DNA from: Chryseobacterium sp. Bi04
Lineage (GTDB): Bacteria; Bacteroidota; Bacteroidia; Flavobacteriales; Weeksellaceae
Length of the DNA stretch: 64,000 bases
NCBI RefSeq assembly: GCF_918698085.1
Contig: NZ_CAKKLP010000001.1
Coordinates: 124,001-188,000 of the forward strand
Reading direction: 5' to 3'
The first letter of the stretch is position 1; the number at the start of each line of letters is the position of its first letter. The notes under the pieces were generated by a model that saw only the letters and a list, made by a program, of their open reading frames with translations, was not told where the DNA came from and ran no database searches. Below, one piece after another: positions 37,267 through 46,600 of the stretch. The translations under genes were made by a program, and so were the position numbers.

Positions 37267-37446
37267 TTAATCATTCTTTCCCGGCAATCTGGTTTTAGGC
37301 ATTTTACTTTTAATCAATTTCTCTTTGTCTTCTATCATTTCAACCATACTTCTAAGCGCATAGTTCAGAGCTTCCATACATTCAGAAAGATTGTATGGAA
37401 AATAGTCTAACGCTTCAAAATAATATTTACTTTTAGTTAAGGTCAT
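37267..37446 (-). CDS. small protein overlapping prfH, 59 aa
   Basis: Starts with an ATG inside the last codons of prfH (14-base overlap) and ends in TAA, so it looks translationally coupled to prfH. The sequence begins MTLTKSKYYFEALDYF and continues as charged amphipathic helices (EALNYALRSMVEMIEDKEKL) with a basic Pro-containing tail (KMPKTRLPGKND). The first half reads like the first helical pair of a TPR-type repeat; it may be a shortened relative of a longer helical protein. Function unknown; its place at the end of an RtcB-PrfH operon suggests a role there, but this is inference only. Confidence 0.6.
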   Translation of the reverse strand: MTLTKSKYYFEALDYFPYNLSECMEALNYALRSMVEMIEDKEKLIKSKMPKTRLPGKND

Positions 37447-38131
37447 TTTTATAATTTTTCAGTTCATTTTTTAGAGTATTTCTTTCTTTTTTGAAAGAGG
37501 TATCCTTATAATTTTTCTTAAAGTCTATCCCGGAAAATATGCGGACAGGATTTCCGCGCTGTACCTGAAGATGCTGAGTCCATGTCTCCTGTACTCTTCT
37601 TTCCAGCTCCTGAATATACACTCCCATTACCTTTTCTTTTAACCTAAGGACTGACCGTTTTTTATTTTCCAGCTGTGAACGTGAATCCTGTACAAATACG
37701 GCTTGTCCTGTCGGCATATGGGTAGCACGAACAGCTGTATTCACTTTGTTTACATTCTGACCGCCACTTCCCTGGCTTCTTGTTGTCTGAAACTGGATAT
37801 CTTTTTCATTGAAGTCAATTTTTCCAAGGTTTTCCAGTTCAAAAATTCCAATAAACCAATTGCTTCTTTTATGCAGTTTTCTGAATGTACTTTTCCCCAT
37901 CCAGCAGATACTTCCTAACCAGCCTTTCAAAAAATTATTAATTTCTTTTCCTTTTAAGAGCAGGGTTACCGATTTTAGGGTCAGGTTTTCATCACCGTTT
38001 TCACGATGAATAATTTCATAGTCTATTGTATGTTGCTTTATTTCTTCAAGAAAGATTTTCAATACTTTAGCAACTACCCACTGGCATTCTAAAGGTCCTC
38101 TTCCTGAAGTTATTTGTATTAATTTTTCCAT
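37433..38131 (-). CDS. prfH: peptide chain release factor-like protein PrfH
   Basis: A 232-aa release-factor homologue lacking the usual codon-recognition domain 2 of RF1/RF2. The GGQ peptidyl-hydrolysis motif is in [12 protein letters not shown] (residues about 121-132). The middle region with GSICWMGKSTFRKLHKRSNWF is the PrfH hallmark (Trp/Cys-containing RNA-facing segment). Family knowledge: PrfH releases nascent peptides from ribosomes whose decoding-centre 16S rRNA has been cut, so that the partner RtcB ligase can repair it. It follows rtcB on the same strand, with a 78-base gap holding a long palindrome. Confidence 0.93.
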   Translation of the reverse strand: MEKLIQITSGRGPLECQWVVAKVLKIFLEEIKQHTIDYEIIHRENGDENLTLKSVTLLLKGKEINNFLKGWLGSICWMGKSTFRKLHKRSNWFIGIFELENLGKIDFNEKDIQFQTTRSQGSGGQNVNKVNTAVRATHMPTGQAVFVQDSRSQLENKKRSVLRLKEKVMGVYIQELERRVQETWTQHLQVQRGNPVRIFSGIDFKKNYKDTSFKKERNTLKNELKNYKNDLN

Positions 38132-38147
38132 TGTTTATTTATTGAAA

Positions 38148-38205
38148 GCTGTTGGTTTACAGCTAACAGTCAAGTTTTCTCAACTGTCAGCTATAAACCA
38201 TAAGC
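38148..38205. repeat. palindromic intergenic element between rtcB and prfH
   Basis: Imperfect 23-base arms GCTGTTGGTTTACAGCTAAC... and ...AGCTATAAACCATAAGC around about 12 bases. It would form a long hairpin in the rtcB-prfH mRNA. The arm core AGCTGACAG is shared with the element at 18749-18883, suggesting a dispersed repeat family. Confidence 0.55.
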
Positions 38206-38209
38206 TTAA

Positions 38210-39601
38210 TTATCGGTCCATTCTCACGATTCTTGGTTGGAATGTTCCTAAAATATCCACCAGTTCACTTTGTGCGTTCATCACCTCATTGATGTCTTTA
38301 TAAGCCATTGGTGCTTCTTCAGCATTACCACCCATTAAAGTAACATTCTTCAGTTTCAGTTCCTTTTTAATGTCATTCTGGGTGAAAAGACTTCTGCATG
38401 CTCCTCTGGAGTGGGCTCTTCCTGCCCCGTGTGATGCAGAATTCAGGGCATCCGGGTTTCCTTTTCCACGAACAATAAATCCTTTTGCCGTCATAGACCC
38501 GGGAATCATTCCCAGTTCATTTTCATTGGCTGGAGTTGCCCCTTTTCTGTGAACAATCATTTCTTTACCATGATGAATTTCCTTCCAGGCAAAGTTGTGA
38601 TGGTTTTCAATTCTGGCTTTTACTCTTCCGCCTACAGCTTTCACCAATCTCCGGTGAATATCATCATGACAGGCCGAGGCGTAGTCTCCTGCGAGATTCA
38701 TGGCGGTCCAGTATTCTAATCCAAGATGGGTACTAAGGTCCAGCCAGGCAAATTGTTGGGCTTCTTTTGGCAGCGGACACTGTTCCACAGCCACTCTTGA
38801 ATAATACTGGGCAATCTCTGCCCCTAACCCTCTGGAACCACTATGAGAGAGGATTCCCAGATATTTTCCTTTTGGTAATCCGATCTGTTCATCCTCCGCT
38901 GTAATTTCCACTTCTCCAAATTCCACGAAATGATTTCCTCCCCCTGAGGATCCCATTTGTTTAATGGCTTTACCCTTTAACCTTCTAAGAATTGGAATAT
39001 GATCAAAGGTATCTCTATCAAAGATTTCGTGGTCTATATGGGATTTATGGGTTTCATACATTCCAAATTTTGTGTGTTCTGCAAGAGCCTTTTCATATTT
39101 ATCTCGTGCTCCATTAAGATATGACACCGGTGTATCCAAAATACTAAGGCTCATCCTACAGCCGATATCCATCCCAACTCCATAAGGAATTACTGCGTTT
39201 TCTACCGCAAGAACTCCCCCGATCGGAAGACCATAGCCACTGTGTGCATCGGGCATTAAAGCTCCCTGAACTGATACCGGCAGTTTTAAAGCAGTATACA
39301 GCTGGTTTTTTGCTTCTTCCGAAATATTGCTCCCGAAGATCTGAAAAGAAGCGCGCTGGGCATTCAGCATTCTTTTTTCTGTTTTTTTGGATGAAAGCAG
39401 GCTCTCTGCAATCTGTCCAAAGGTCAGATCTTTTTCAAAATTTTCCGGATGTACCAGTATTTCCTTTAAAAGAGATTTCACATGGTGGATATTTTTGGTG
39501 GCAAAATTTCTTTTCATGACTTCCAAAGCCACATTGACACTTTGATTATTTGGATAGCCCAGTTTTAATATATCTTTTCCTTTTAGTTTTAAATTTCCCA
39601 T
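38210..39601 (-). CDS. rtcB: RtcB-family RNA ligase
   Basis: Mn2+- and GTP-dependent ligase that joins a 3'-phosphate (or 2',3'-cyclic phosphate) RNA end to a 5'-OH. Catalytic features seen: metal-ligand Cys in GVGMDIGCRMS (Cys148), GGGNHF (His224), SHSGSRG (about 252-258), and the His that becomes guanylylated in NSASHGAGR (His391). At 463 aa it is longer than E. coli RtcB (408), with extra sequence at the N-terminus. It starts ten bases after the unknown 251-aa gene and precedes prfH, so it corresponds to the PrfH-linked RtcB (RtcB2-like) type, associated with repair of cleaved 16S rRNA. Confidence 0.95.
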   Translation of the reverse strand: MGNLKLKGKDILKLGYPNNQSVNVALEVMKRNFATKNIHHVKSLLKEILVHPENFEKDLTFGQIAESLLSSKKTEKRMLNAQRASFQIFGSNISEEAKNQLYTALKLPVSVQGALMPDAHSGYGLPIGGVLAVENAVIPYGVGMDIGCRMSLSILDTPVSYLNGARDKYEKALAEHTKFGMYETHKSHIDHEIFDRDTFDHIPILRRLKGKAIKQMGSSGGGNHFVEFGEVEITAEDEQIGLPKGKYLGILSHSGSRGLGAEIAQYYSRVAVEQCPLPKEAQQFAWLDLSTHLGLEYWTAMNLAGDYASACHDDIHRRLVKAVGGRVKARIENHHNFAWKEIHHGKEMIVHRKGATPANENELGMIPGSMTAKGFIVRGKGNPDALNSASHGAGRAHSRGACRSLFTQNDIKKELKLKNVTLMGGNAEEAPMAYKDINEVMNAQSELVDILGTFQPRIVRMDR

Positions 39602-39611
39602 TGTTTTTGTT

Positions 39612-40367
39612 TTAAATAATAGCAGGACCTATATCGTCCATAAAGCTTTCTGCAATCTCTGTTGCAGACATTCTGCAGGCAATATATTTCCTGCTTTTGA
39701 TAAGATGTAAGTCTTCTTTTTTCGTTCTCCATGAATTTGATTTGCCATAGATTGTTTTCTGGACAATTCCGGCAATTTTATGATGCTTTACATAAGATTC
39801 CAACTCCGCATATTCTTTTTCCAGTTCAAAGTCTATAGGCTTATAGTGGGTAATCATATGGGGTCTTACTCTTAAGATAAACCTCCATGGCTCGATAAAT
39901 TCGTAGTACACTTCGTTGCATTTCCGATAAGGACAATATTCTTCGTATTTCAGAAAATATTGCCGCTCTTGTACAGTGAGTCCAAATTTTGGATCATTCC
40001 AGGACCAGGAAGAAACACGTTTAAGCTTCTGCTCTTTTTCTACATATATTCTTTTACCGAATTTTCTCTTCTTCTTAAGAAACTGCCGGCTTTCGGAAAA
40101 CATAGAGGTATTGATTTTCTTCAAAATCCCTTCAAAAAGCTCTCCGTCTTTGGATCTCATTACATCCTCCCTAACGACAAAGAATCTTATAAATCCTCTT
40201 TGATAAGGATTCTCTAGAGGAATCCATGGAATATTTATTTTTATACTCCAAAGCTCTTCACTACGTTTATACTTTTTTCTTATCTGCTTTATTACATCTT
40301 TTCTAACTGTTCTTTTCCTGCTTCTGGCGCTTCTAAGGCGAGAAAACAGAAGGTTATCATTTTCCAT
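39612..40367 (-). CDS. uncharacterised basic protein upstream of rtcB, 251 aa
   Basis: Not recognised. A soluble protein without signal peptide or membrane segment, very rich in Lys/Arg (N-terminus LFSRLRSARSRKRTVRKDV) and in Tyr/Trp/Phe. Visible marks are a CPYRKC pair in the middle and a C-terminal SRKYIACRMSATEIAES segment. The composition suits an RNA- or ribosome-binding protein. It is the first gene of the operon; the rtcB start is ten bases beyond its stop. Its consistent position next to an rRNA-repair ligase makes it a candidate sensor, substrate adaptor or end-processing factor, but nothing in the sequence proves this. Confidence 0.7.
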   Translation of the reverse strand: MENDNLLFSRLRSARSRKRTVRKDVIKQIRKKYKRSEELWSIKINIPWIPLENPYQRGFIRFFVVREDVMRSKDGELFEGILKKINTSMFSESRQFLKKKRKFGKRIYVEKEQKLKRVSSWSWNDPKFGLTVQERQYFLKYEEYCPYRKCNEVYYEFIEPWRFILRVRPHMITHYKPIDFELEKEYAELESYVKHHKIAGIVQKTIYGKSNSWRTKKEDLHLIKSRKYIACRMSATEIAESFMDDIGPAII

Positions 40368-40564
40368 TTTAAGACATCAGATATCTGATACAAAATCAAA
40401 GATGATGACTTGTACTGTATCTGTTTTTTCAACTTAAATTTTAGTTGAATGATTTTATGATAATAAACATCATGAATCTGAATCATAGAGATTCTTTCAT
40501 TCTGTCCTTAATGACACTGAAAAGATTTCGGGGAAACGTGAGTTTGAAATATTGCGCAATAAAA

Positions 40565-40591
40565 AACCCGAAATCTTTACGACTTCGGGTT
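40565..40591 (-). terminator. intrinsic terminator/attenuator after the 25-codon leader ORF
   Basis: Perfect eight-base arms AACCCGAA / TTCGGGTT around an 11-base loop, followed on the minus strand by six T. It sits between the leader ORF and the RtcB operon, about 200 bases before the first operon gene. Confidence 0.75.
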
Positions 40592-40615
40592 CTGATATTT
40601 CATTGTACTGTTATT

Positions 40616-40693
40616 CTATGAGTATACCAAACCGCGAAGCCTTACCACGATAAGTGGCAATCCAAGTGTAGAATTCTGTTTTGTTCTGAACAT
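40616..40693 (-). CDS. possible 25-codon leader peptide
   Basis: ATG...TAG reading frame of 25 codons, MFRTKQNSTLGLPLIVVRLRG and four more residues, rich in Leu and Val with three Arg. A well-formed promoter lies 43 bases upstream and a terminator begins 25 bases after its stop, so the transcript would be about 170 bases unless read through. Within the ORF the RNA can also form a six-base hairpin (TGCCAC / GTGGTA), and CGAAGC before the ATG can pair with GCTTCG inside it. It may therefore be an attenuator leader, an independent small protein, or a structured small RNA. Confidence 0.45.
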   Translation of the reverse strand: MFRTKQNSTLGLPLIVVRLRGLVYS

Positions 40694-40735
40694 TGCTTCG
40701 TTGTTTTTTTAATGGTTAAACTTGATTTTCAGGTG

Positions 40736-40765
40736 CAAATATATTAATTTTTCTGAATATTCAAT
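40736..40765 (-). promoter_or_regulatory. candidate promoter for the leader/RtcB operon
   Basis: On the minus strand ATTG (40762-40765) is followed after 18 bases by TATATTTG (40736-40743), matching the Bacteroidota -33/-7 pattern. Transcription would start near 40729. Confidence 0.55.
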
Positions 40766-40782
40766 TTTTTTTAATAAAAAAG

Positions 40783-40803
40783 CCTGAATATTTTATATCC
40801 AGG
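40783..40803 (-). terminator. intrinsic terminator of the stress-protein gene
   Basis: CCTGGATAT / ATATTCAGG arms (one G-T pair) around AAA on the minus strand, followed by a T-run, 19 bases after the stop codon of the gene at 40822-41322. Confidence 0.8.
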
Positions 40804-40821
40804 TTTTCCTTTATAGGGAGA

Positions 40822-41322
40822 TTAATCTTTTGATCCTAAGCTGTCCATCTCATCCTCCATTCCTTTAACTTCATTGGAATGGTAGACTCTTTCTGACCCC
40901 AGGAAATAAATATTGTGTCTTGCTTTGGCAATGATCCCGTTATATTCCTCTTCCGACATGCCTTCAGGAATGGTGTCCCGGGCTTCTGACGGTTTACGGT
41001 AAACTTCCAACGCGCCATTTTCATTTAAAACAGTTTTAGCCACCTTAGCCTGCTGAAGGTCATCCGCATACACAATAACATTGCTTCTGCCAATACTGTG
41101 TTTGCGGTAGGCCTCGAGCATTTCTGCATCGTGGGCAAAAACGTATTCAAAAAATCCTTTTGTTTGTTCGTCCTCCTGATAATGATCAGCAGACAATCCA
41201 CTTTCTACCTTAGATTTTGAAACAATAATATTTGCTTCATCAAAACCTTTTTCTTTTAAATTCTTTTTAATTTCCTCTGTATCTACAGTCACCGGAAATA
41301 CTGAAACTACTGTATAAGCCAT
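40822..41322 (-). CDS. general stress protein-like, 166 aa
   Basis: The start is placed at the ATG giving MAYTVVSVFPV; an upstream extension of nine residues is possible but adds an unlikely leader. The alternating strand-helix pattern beginning AYTVVSVFPVTVDTEEIKKNLKEKGFDEANIIV resembles the YflT/DUF1269-type domain of heat-induced stress proteins, with an acidic middle (HAEMLEAYRKHSIGR) and ADDLQQAKVAKTVL repeated-half-like part. The C-terminal 40 residues are polar and likely disordered. Cytoplasmic. Family assignment is tentative. Single-gene unit with its own terminator. Confidence 0.68.
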   Translation of the reverse strand: MAYTVVSVFPVTVDTEEIKKNLKEKGFDEANIIVSKSKVESGLSADHYQEDEQTKGFFEYVFAHDAEMLEAYRKHSIGRSNVIVYADDLQQAKVAKTVLNENGALEVYRKPSEARDTIPEGMSEEEYNGIIAKARHNIYFLGSERVYHSNEVKGMEDEMDSLGSKD

Positions 41323-41377
41323 AATGAAATTTTCACTTAAACTATACAAAAGCTGTGCACTTATTCTATAAAAAATG

Positions 41378-43495
41378 TTAATTTAAAAATTTTTCTAAGA
41401 TTTCCACGGCACATTTAGGAAGGTTGGTTCCCGGCCCGAAAATAAAATCGGCTCCATTGGCATAAAGGAACTCATAATCCTGCTGTGGAATAACCCCTCC
41501 TACCACAATGGTAATATCATCTGCTCCCAATTTCGAAAGCTCTTCTACAACCTGTGGCACCAATGTTTTGTGTCCCGCAGCCAGTGAAGATACACCCAGA
41601 ATATGAATATCGTTTTCAATGGCTTGTTTTGCCACTTCTTCCGGAGTCTGAAACAATGGAGCAACATCAACGTCAAACCCCATGTCTGCAAATGCTGTAG
41701 CCACTACTTTTGCTCCTCTATCGTGCCCATCCTGGCCCATTTTGGCTACCATAATTCTCGGACGGCGGCCTTCTTCTTCTTCAAATTTCTGAGTAAGGGC
41801 AAGGGCTTTTTCAAAATATTCGTTTTTACCGGCATTCATAGCATATACACCAGAGATTGTTTTAATATTTGCTTTATATCTTCCGAAGGTTTCCTCCATG
41901 GCATCACTCATTTCGCCAAGAGTAACTCTTCTTTTTGCCGCTTCGATGCACAAAGCCAATAGGTTTCCTTTGCCTGTTTTAGCGCTTTCACGGATATCAT
42001 TTAAAATCTGTTCAACATTTTCAGCGTTTCTTTCTGCTTTGATGGTATTCAATCTTTCGATCTGCTTTCTGCGAACTTCTGTGTTATTAATATCCAGGAT
42101 CTCTATTCCATCCTGTTTCAATGAGGATTTGAATGAATTGACACCAATAATGAATTCTTCCCCACTATCAATCTTAGCCTGCTTTTTTGCAGCAGCCTCT
42201 TCAATTCTCATTTTGGGAATTCCGGCTTCAATGGCCTTAGTCATTCCTCCTTCCTGCTCTACCTCATCAATATACCTCATCGCTTCTTCTATCATCTGCT
42301 GAGTAAGGCTTTCTACAAGATTACTTCCTCCCATAGGATCTACCACATCACAAATTCCACTTTCCTGCTGAAGGATGATCTGTGTATTTCTGGCAATTTT
42401 CGCTGAATAGTCTGTAGGCAAAGCAATAGCCTCATCCAATGCATTGGTATGCAGGGACTGTGTTCCCCCTAACGCTGAAGACAATGCTTCAATAGCTGTT
42501 CTTGTAATATTGTTAAAAGGTTCCTGCTCTGTCAGAGACCATCCGGAAGTTTGTGAATGGGTTCTTAAGGCTAAAGATTTTGGATTCTGAGGATTAAACT
42601 GCTTTAAAAGCGTAGCCCAGATATATCTTGCCGCTCTCATTTTAGCAATTTCCATAAAATGATTCATCCCGATTGCCCAGAAAAATGACAATCGTGGTGC
42701 AAAATCATCTACATTCATGCCGGCTTTAATCCCCGTTCGTACATATTCTAGACCGTCTGCAAGGGTATATGCCATTTCCAGTACCGGAGTAGCCCCGGCT
42801 TCCTGCATGTGGTATCCCGAAATGGATATCGAGTTAAATTTGGGTATATTTTGTGAAGTATATTCAAAGATATCAGCAATAATCTTCATGGAAGGTGCCG
42901 GCGGGTAGATATAGGTATTTCTCACCATAAATTCTTTCAGGATATCATTCTGAATAGTTCCTGAAAGGAGTTCCTGTTTTACACCCTGCTCTTCTGCTGC
43001 AACGATATAAAAAGACAGAATAGGAAGCACCGCCCCATTCATCGTCATGGAAACAGAGATCTGATCCAAAGGAATTTCGTTGAAGAGGATTTTCATATCT
43101 TCCACAGAGTCTATGGCAACTCCTGCTTTTCCTACATCACCTACTACTCTTGCATGATCGGAATCATATCCTCTGTGGGTGGCAAGGTCAAAAGCAACCG
43201 ACAGTCCTTTTTGCCCTGCAGCCAGGTTTCTTCTGTAAAATGCATTGGATTCTTCTGCTGTGGAAAATCCTGCATATTGTCGGACTGTCCATGGTTTCTG
43301 AACGTACATCGTGGAATACGGGCCTCTCAGAAAAGGTTCAATTCCCGGAGAAGTCTGTGTTAAAGATTCATCTTTTACATCTTTTTTTTCATAAGATGAC
43401 TTAAGCTCCAATCCGTCTTTTTCAAAATTGTATATTTCTCTTTCCTGAGGCAATACATTAAAATCCGGCTTTTTCACAGAAATTGTCTTTCGCAT
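41378..43495 (-). CDS. scpA: methylmalonyl-CoA mutase, large (catalytic) subunit
   Basis: Adenosylcobalamin-dependent mutase interconverting (R)-methylmalonyl-CoA and succinyl-CoA. The 705-aa protein contains the TIM-barrel substrate domain (start [19 protein letters not shown], with the characteristic [10 protein letters not shown] motif) and a C-terminal cobalamin-binding domain with the DxHxxG base-off motif in [10 protein letters not shown]. The usual small-subunit gene is not next to it in this window; a T9SS protease gene lies upstream instead. The chaperone meaB is 8 kb away. It may work as a homodimer or with a small subunit encoded elsewhere. Confidence 0.95.
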   Translation of the reverse strand: MRKTISVKKPDFNVLPQEREIYNFEKDGLELKSSYEKKDVKDESLTQTSPGIEPFLRGPYSTMYVQKPWTVRQYAGFSTAEESNAFYRRNLAAGQKGLSVAFDLATHRGYDSDHARVVGDVGKAGVAIDSVEDMKILFNEIPLDQISVSMTMNGAVLPILSFYIVAAEEQGVKQELLSGTIQNDILKEFMVRNTYIYPPAPSMKIIADIFEYTSQNIPKFNSISISGYHMQEAGATPVLEMAYTLADGLEYVRTGIKAGMNVDDFAPRLSFFWAIGMNHFMEIAKMRAARYIWATLLKQFNPQNPKSLALRTHSQTSGWSLTEQEPFNNITRTAIEALSSALGGTQSLHTNALDEAIALPTDYSAKIARNTQIILQQESGICDVVDPMGGSNLVESLTQQMIEEAMRYIDEVEQEGGMTKAIEAGIPKMRIEEAAAKKQAKIDSGEEFIIGVNSFKSSLKQDGIEILDINNTEVRRKQIERLNTIKAERNAENVEQILNDIRESAKTGKGNLLALCIEAAKRRVTLGEMSDAMEETFGRYKANIKTISGVYAMNAGKNEYFEKALALTQKFEEEEGRRPRIMVAKMGQDGHDRGAKVVATAFADMGFDVDVAPLFQTPEEVAKQAIENDIHILGVSSLAAGHKTLVPQVVEELSKLGADDITIVVGGVIPQQDYEFLYANGADFIFGPGTNLPKCAVEILEKFLN

Positions 43496-43590
43496 TCCAA
43501 TAATTTTTGTCTGCGTAAAGTTAATTTTTTTGAATGAAACACAAAACTTCTGTTAACATTCTATTGATCTAAAACTTAGCCACAAAAAAA

Positions 43591-43610
43591 GACCGGACAA
43601 ATGCCCGGTC
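43591..43610 (-). terminator. intrinsic terminator of the reprolysin-like protease gene
   Basis: GACCGG / CCGGTC arms around eight bases, seven T on the minus strand side, 20 bases after the stop of the gene at 43631-46672. Confidence 0.85.
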
Positions 43611-43630
43611 TATGTTGATATACGTTTTGT

Positions 43631-46600
43631 TTATTTTTTGATAAGCTTCGTATTGTACGTATTTTTCTCGTCTTTGATTGTCACTACATACATTCCTTTA
43701 ATTAATGAAGCAACGTTGATTCTTCCTTCAATCTTACCTTCCTGAACCAATCTACCGTCCGCAGAATAGATTTTGTAATCCGCTTTACCTTTAAGGTTTT
43801 TCACTTCTACAAAGGTATCAGCAGGGTTAGGATAGATAGATACTTCAGATGTTTTTGTATTGTTTACTTCACCTACTGCCAGGTTACCTGCAATTTTAAC
43901 CGGGAAATCTTTGAATGAACCAACTGAATAGATTCCTCCTCCTTCCAGGTAAGACGGGCTACTACATGGTCCACTAGCAGTAACAAAAGAGGTATTTGCT
44001 ACTCTCATTCTTAAAGTTTTATCCCCTGAATAGGTATCACCCGGAACAGTAAACGTCATTGTTCCTGCGTGCAGTGAGTTAGCGTCAGGAGTAGCACTAT
44101 TAGATCCAATCTTCTCTGTATTTTCGAAAACACCATTCCTGTTGTAATCGATCCAAACTTCTACGTTGTCAGGATAGTTATCATCTGCGATTTCGTTACC
44201 TATACCAATGTAAGACAATGTGTATTGCGTTCCCTGGGTAAGGTTAATCACTTTGGTTGCATCTTCACTGAAATCTAAATAAGTTCTGAAAATACTCTTA
44301 TAAGTTGCATCTAGGTAAGCCAAATTAGCTACGTTTAATTTAGCTAAACCACTGTTAAGTGCATAGTTGGCAAAACTATTTCCACCAGTGCTCATTAAGC
44401 AATAATCTGCTCCTGTTCTTAATCCTTTAGTTTTAAAGGTATAGTTAGAAGAAAATGTTCCTGGAACAGAATTTACTACAGCAGCAACCTGTACTTCATA
44501 ATTAGTTTCATCTTCAAGAGCGCTTAGCAATACAGAATTAGTAGGGCTCGTAGTATTTGTCCAGTTGGTAACTCCTGCTTTTCTATAATTAATAGAATAG
44601 GTAGCACCAGGAACACTATTCCAGCCTACAACAGCCGTGTTTTTCAATATATCCGCAGCAATGGCAGATACTCCTGTTGGCGCATCTGTAGTTGATGTTG
44701 GTGCAGTACCAATAGTAACTTTTGGAGATACTGCATAGAATATATTTCCAATTGCAGAAATTTTTAATTTAATAGGACCTGTAACACCAGAAGGGATTTG
44801 GCCAGTATAACTTCCTGTATTAGGAGTAGAAGCTACAAGCTCTGTCCATGATGATCCGTTTACAAGATCCGTTGTGTATTCTATTTTTACGTTAGCTACG
44901 TTGTATGGTGCAGCGTTAGTATTCACTACATCCCATGAAATTGTATTAGCAGCATTATTGTATAAGACTGTAGCTTCAGTAAGACCTTTAAACTTGAAAG
45001 GACCATCATCTTTAACATTAACCGTAGTTTCCGCCGACACTAACATTGGAGTAGCATTTTCATCCCTAACAGTTACTGCATACTTAAGAGTTCTTGGAAT
45101 ATAAGAAACGGTTTCCCATTTTGTTTTATCTGTTAGCTTTCCTGACATTACTATAGGAAGGCTTGGAAAATATCTTCTTCCACTAGCTGTTCCAAAATAA
45201 GATCTTGTCAATGCTCCCTGAGAATTATATCCCCAGCCACTGTCACCGGATATTGAATGGTAAGAATCAGCACTGTCATACTGTTCCCATGTATATTTAA
45301 TAGGATCAGCATCTGTAGCTGCAGCATCCAGATAATAAGCAGTACCTTTAGGAATATTATAAGCAGTAAGAGGTGAAATTACCGGAGCTGTATTGGTTGT
45401 TATATCCTGCCATACCCCGCATGTTGTCTTGCTATCCAGCTTGTTTAACACCTGGTTCACAGAGGAATAATGGAAATAGGCATCCGTAAAGTTCTGTACA
45501 TTATCTCCTGTAATTCCGGCATATCCCATGATGGTAGTACCACCACCTGGTTCTATGTTTACTCCCGATCCTTCTGAGTTGTGTGAGAATGTATGGTTTG
45601 CCCCTAGCTGGTGTCCCATTTCATGAGCTACATAATCAATATCAAAAGCATCTCCAGTTGGGTTTGCCATTTGAGTAAAAGCAGAACCTTTTGCTAAAGA
45701 GTTTGTATTTGCAGGGTTATTACATGTTGTTCCTATACCTCCTGCATTACCGTTACCTCCTGCTGCATTGAATACATGCCCCATATCATAGTTGGCATTT
45801 CCTACCTCTAGAGTCAGCATTCTTTGTAATTGTAAATTCAATGAAGGATCATTTTGTGTTACTGGAGGTGTATAAAAATCTGTAGCAGGATTTGTATATA
45901 TGATATTAGGAAGATCCTGAATAATTAACTTTATTCCAAAATCTTTCTGAAAAATACCATTTACGCGATTCATTGTAGCATTCATTTGCGCTACTGTATT
46001 AGCAGTTCCCCCATTTGGATCAAATTTTTGGGTGTATTCACCTGTAACTGCTAAAGCCAATCTGTAAGTTCTGAACTTTGTACTGGCTGGTCTGTTAGTA
46101 TTTCCTGCATTAATATTAGACAGAGTATTTCTACCGTAGGCTTCTAATGACTTTATATCTTTAATGCTTTTCTCTTCTGTTGTACATTCAAATCCGTGCT
46201 CTCCTTCCGTTCTCTTTGTTTTGTAGAAAACTCCATATACCTGTTTATCTGTAGTAATAGGCTCAATAAACTGGAATTTTCCATCTTTAATAATCATGGA
46301 CTGCATTTCCGTTGGAGAGGTACTGAATCTTAAATATTTAGACGGATCGTCTACCCCTACTCCCATATAAGACCCTAACTGGTATCTGTCTGCCAGAGAC
46401 TTCTCCATTACAGGATCACTGTATACAGCAAATTTTTCGATTTTCCCTTCTGCTGTAGGAAGAGAAACAATCACTGCCTGAGCTCCTTTTCCTGTTTCTA
46501 CAGCATCTTTTAAAACATTCCTAAGAGACTGTAAATCTAGTCTATAAGAATGTTGAACCTCTACTTCTTTTCTGATTTCGGACGTTCTTTGTGATGCAGG

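Larger units (their letters stand above)
40368..40821. other. gap summary: leader region of the RtcB operon
   Basis: 454 bases without a conventional gene. It holds, from right to left on the minus strand, a terminator for the neighbouring stress gene, a promoter, the 25-codon ORF and a terminator/attenuator. From there to the first operon gene about 190 bases show no further recognisable element. Confidence 0.6.
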
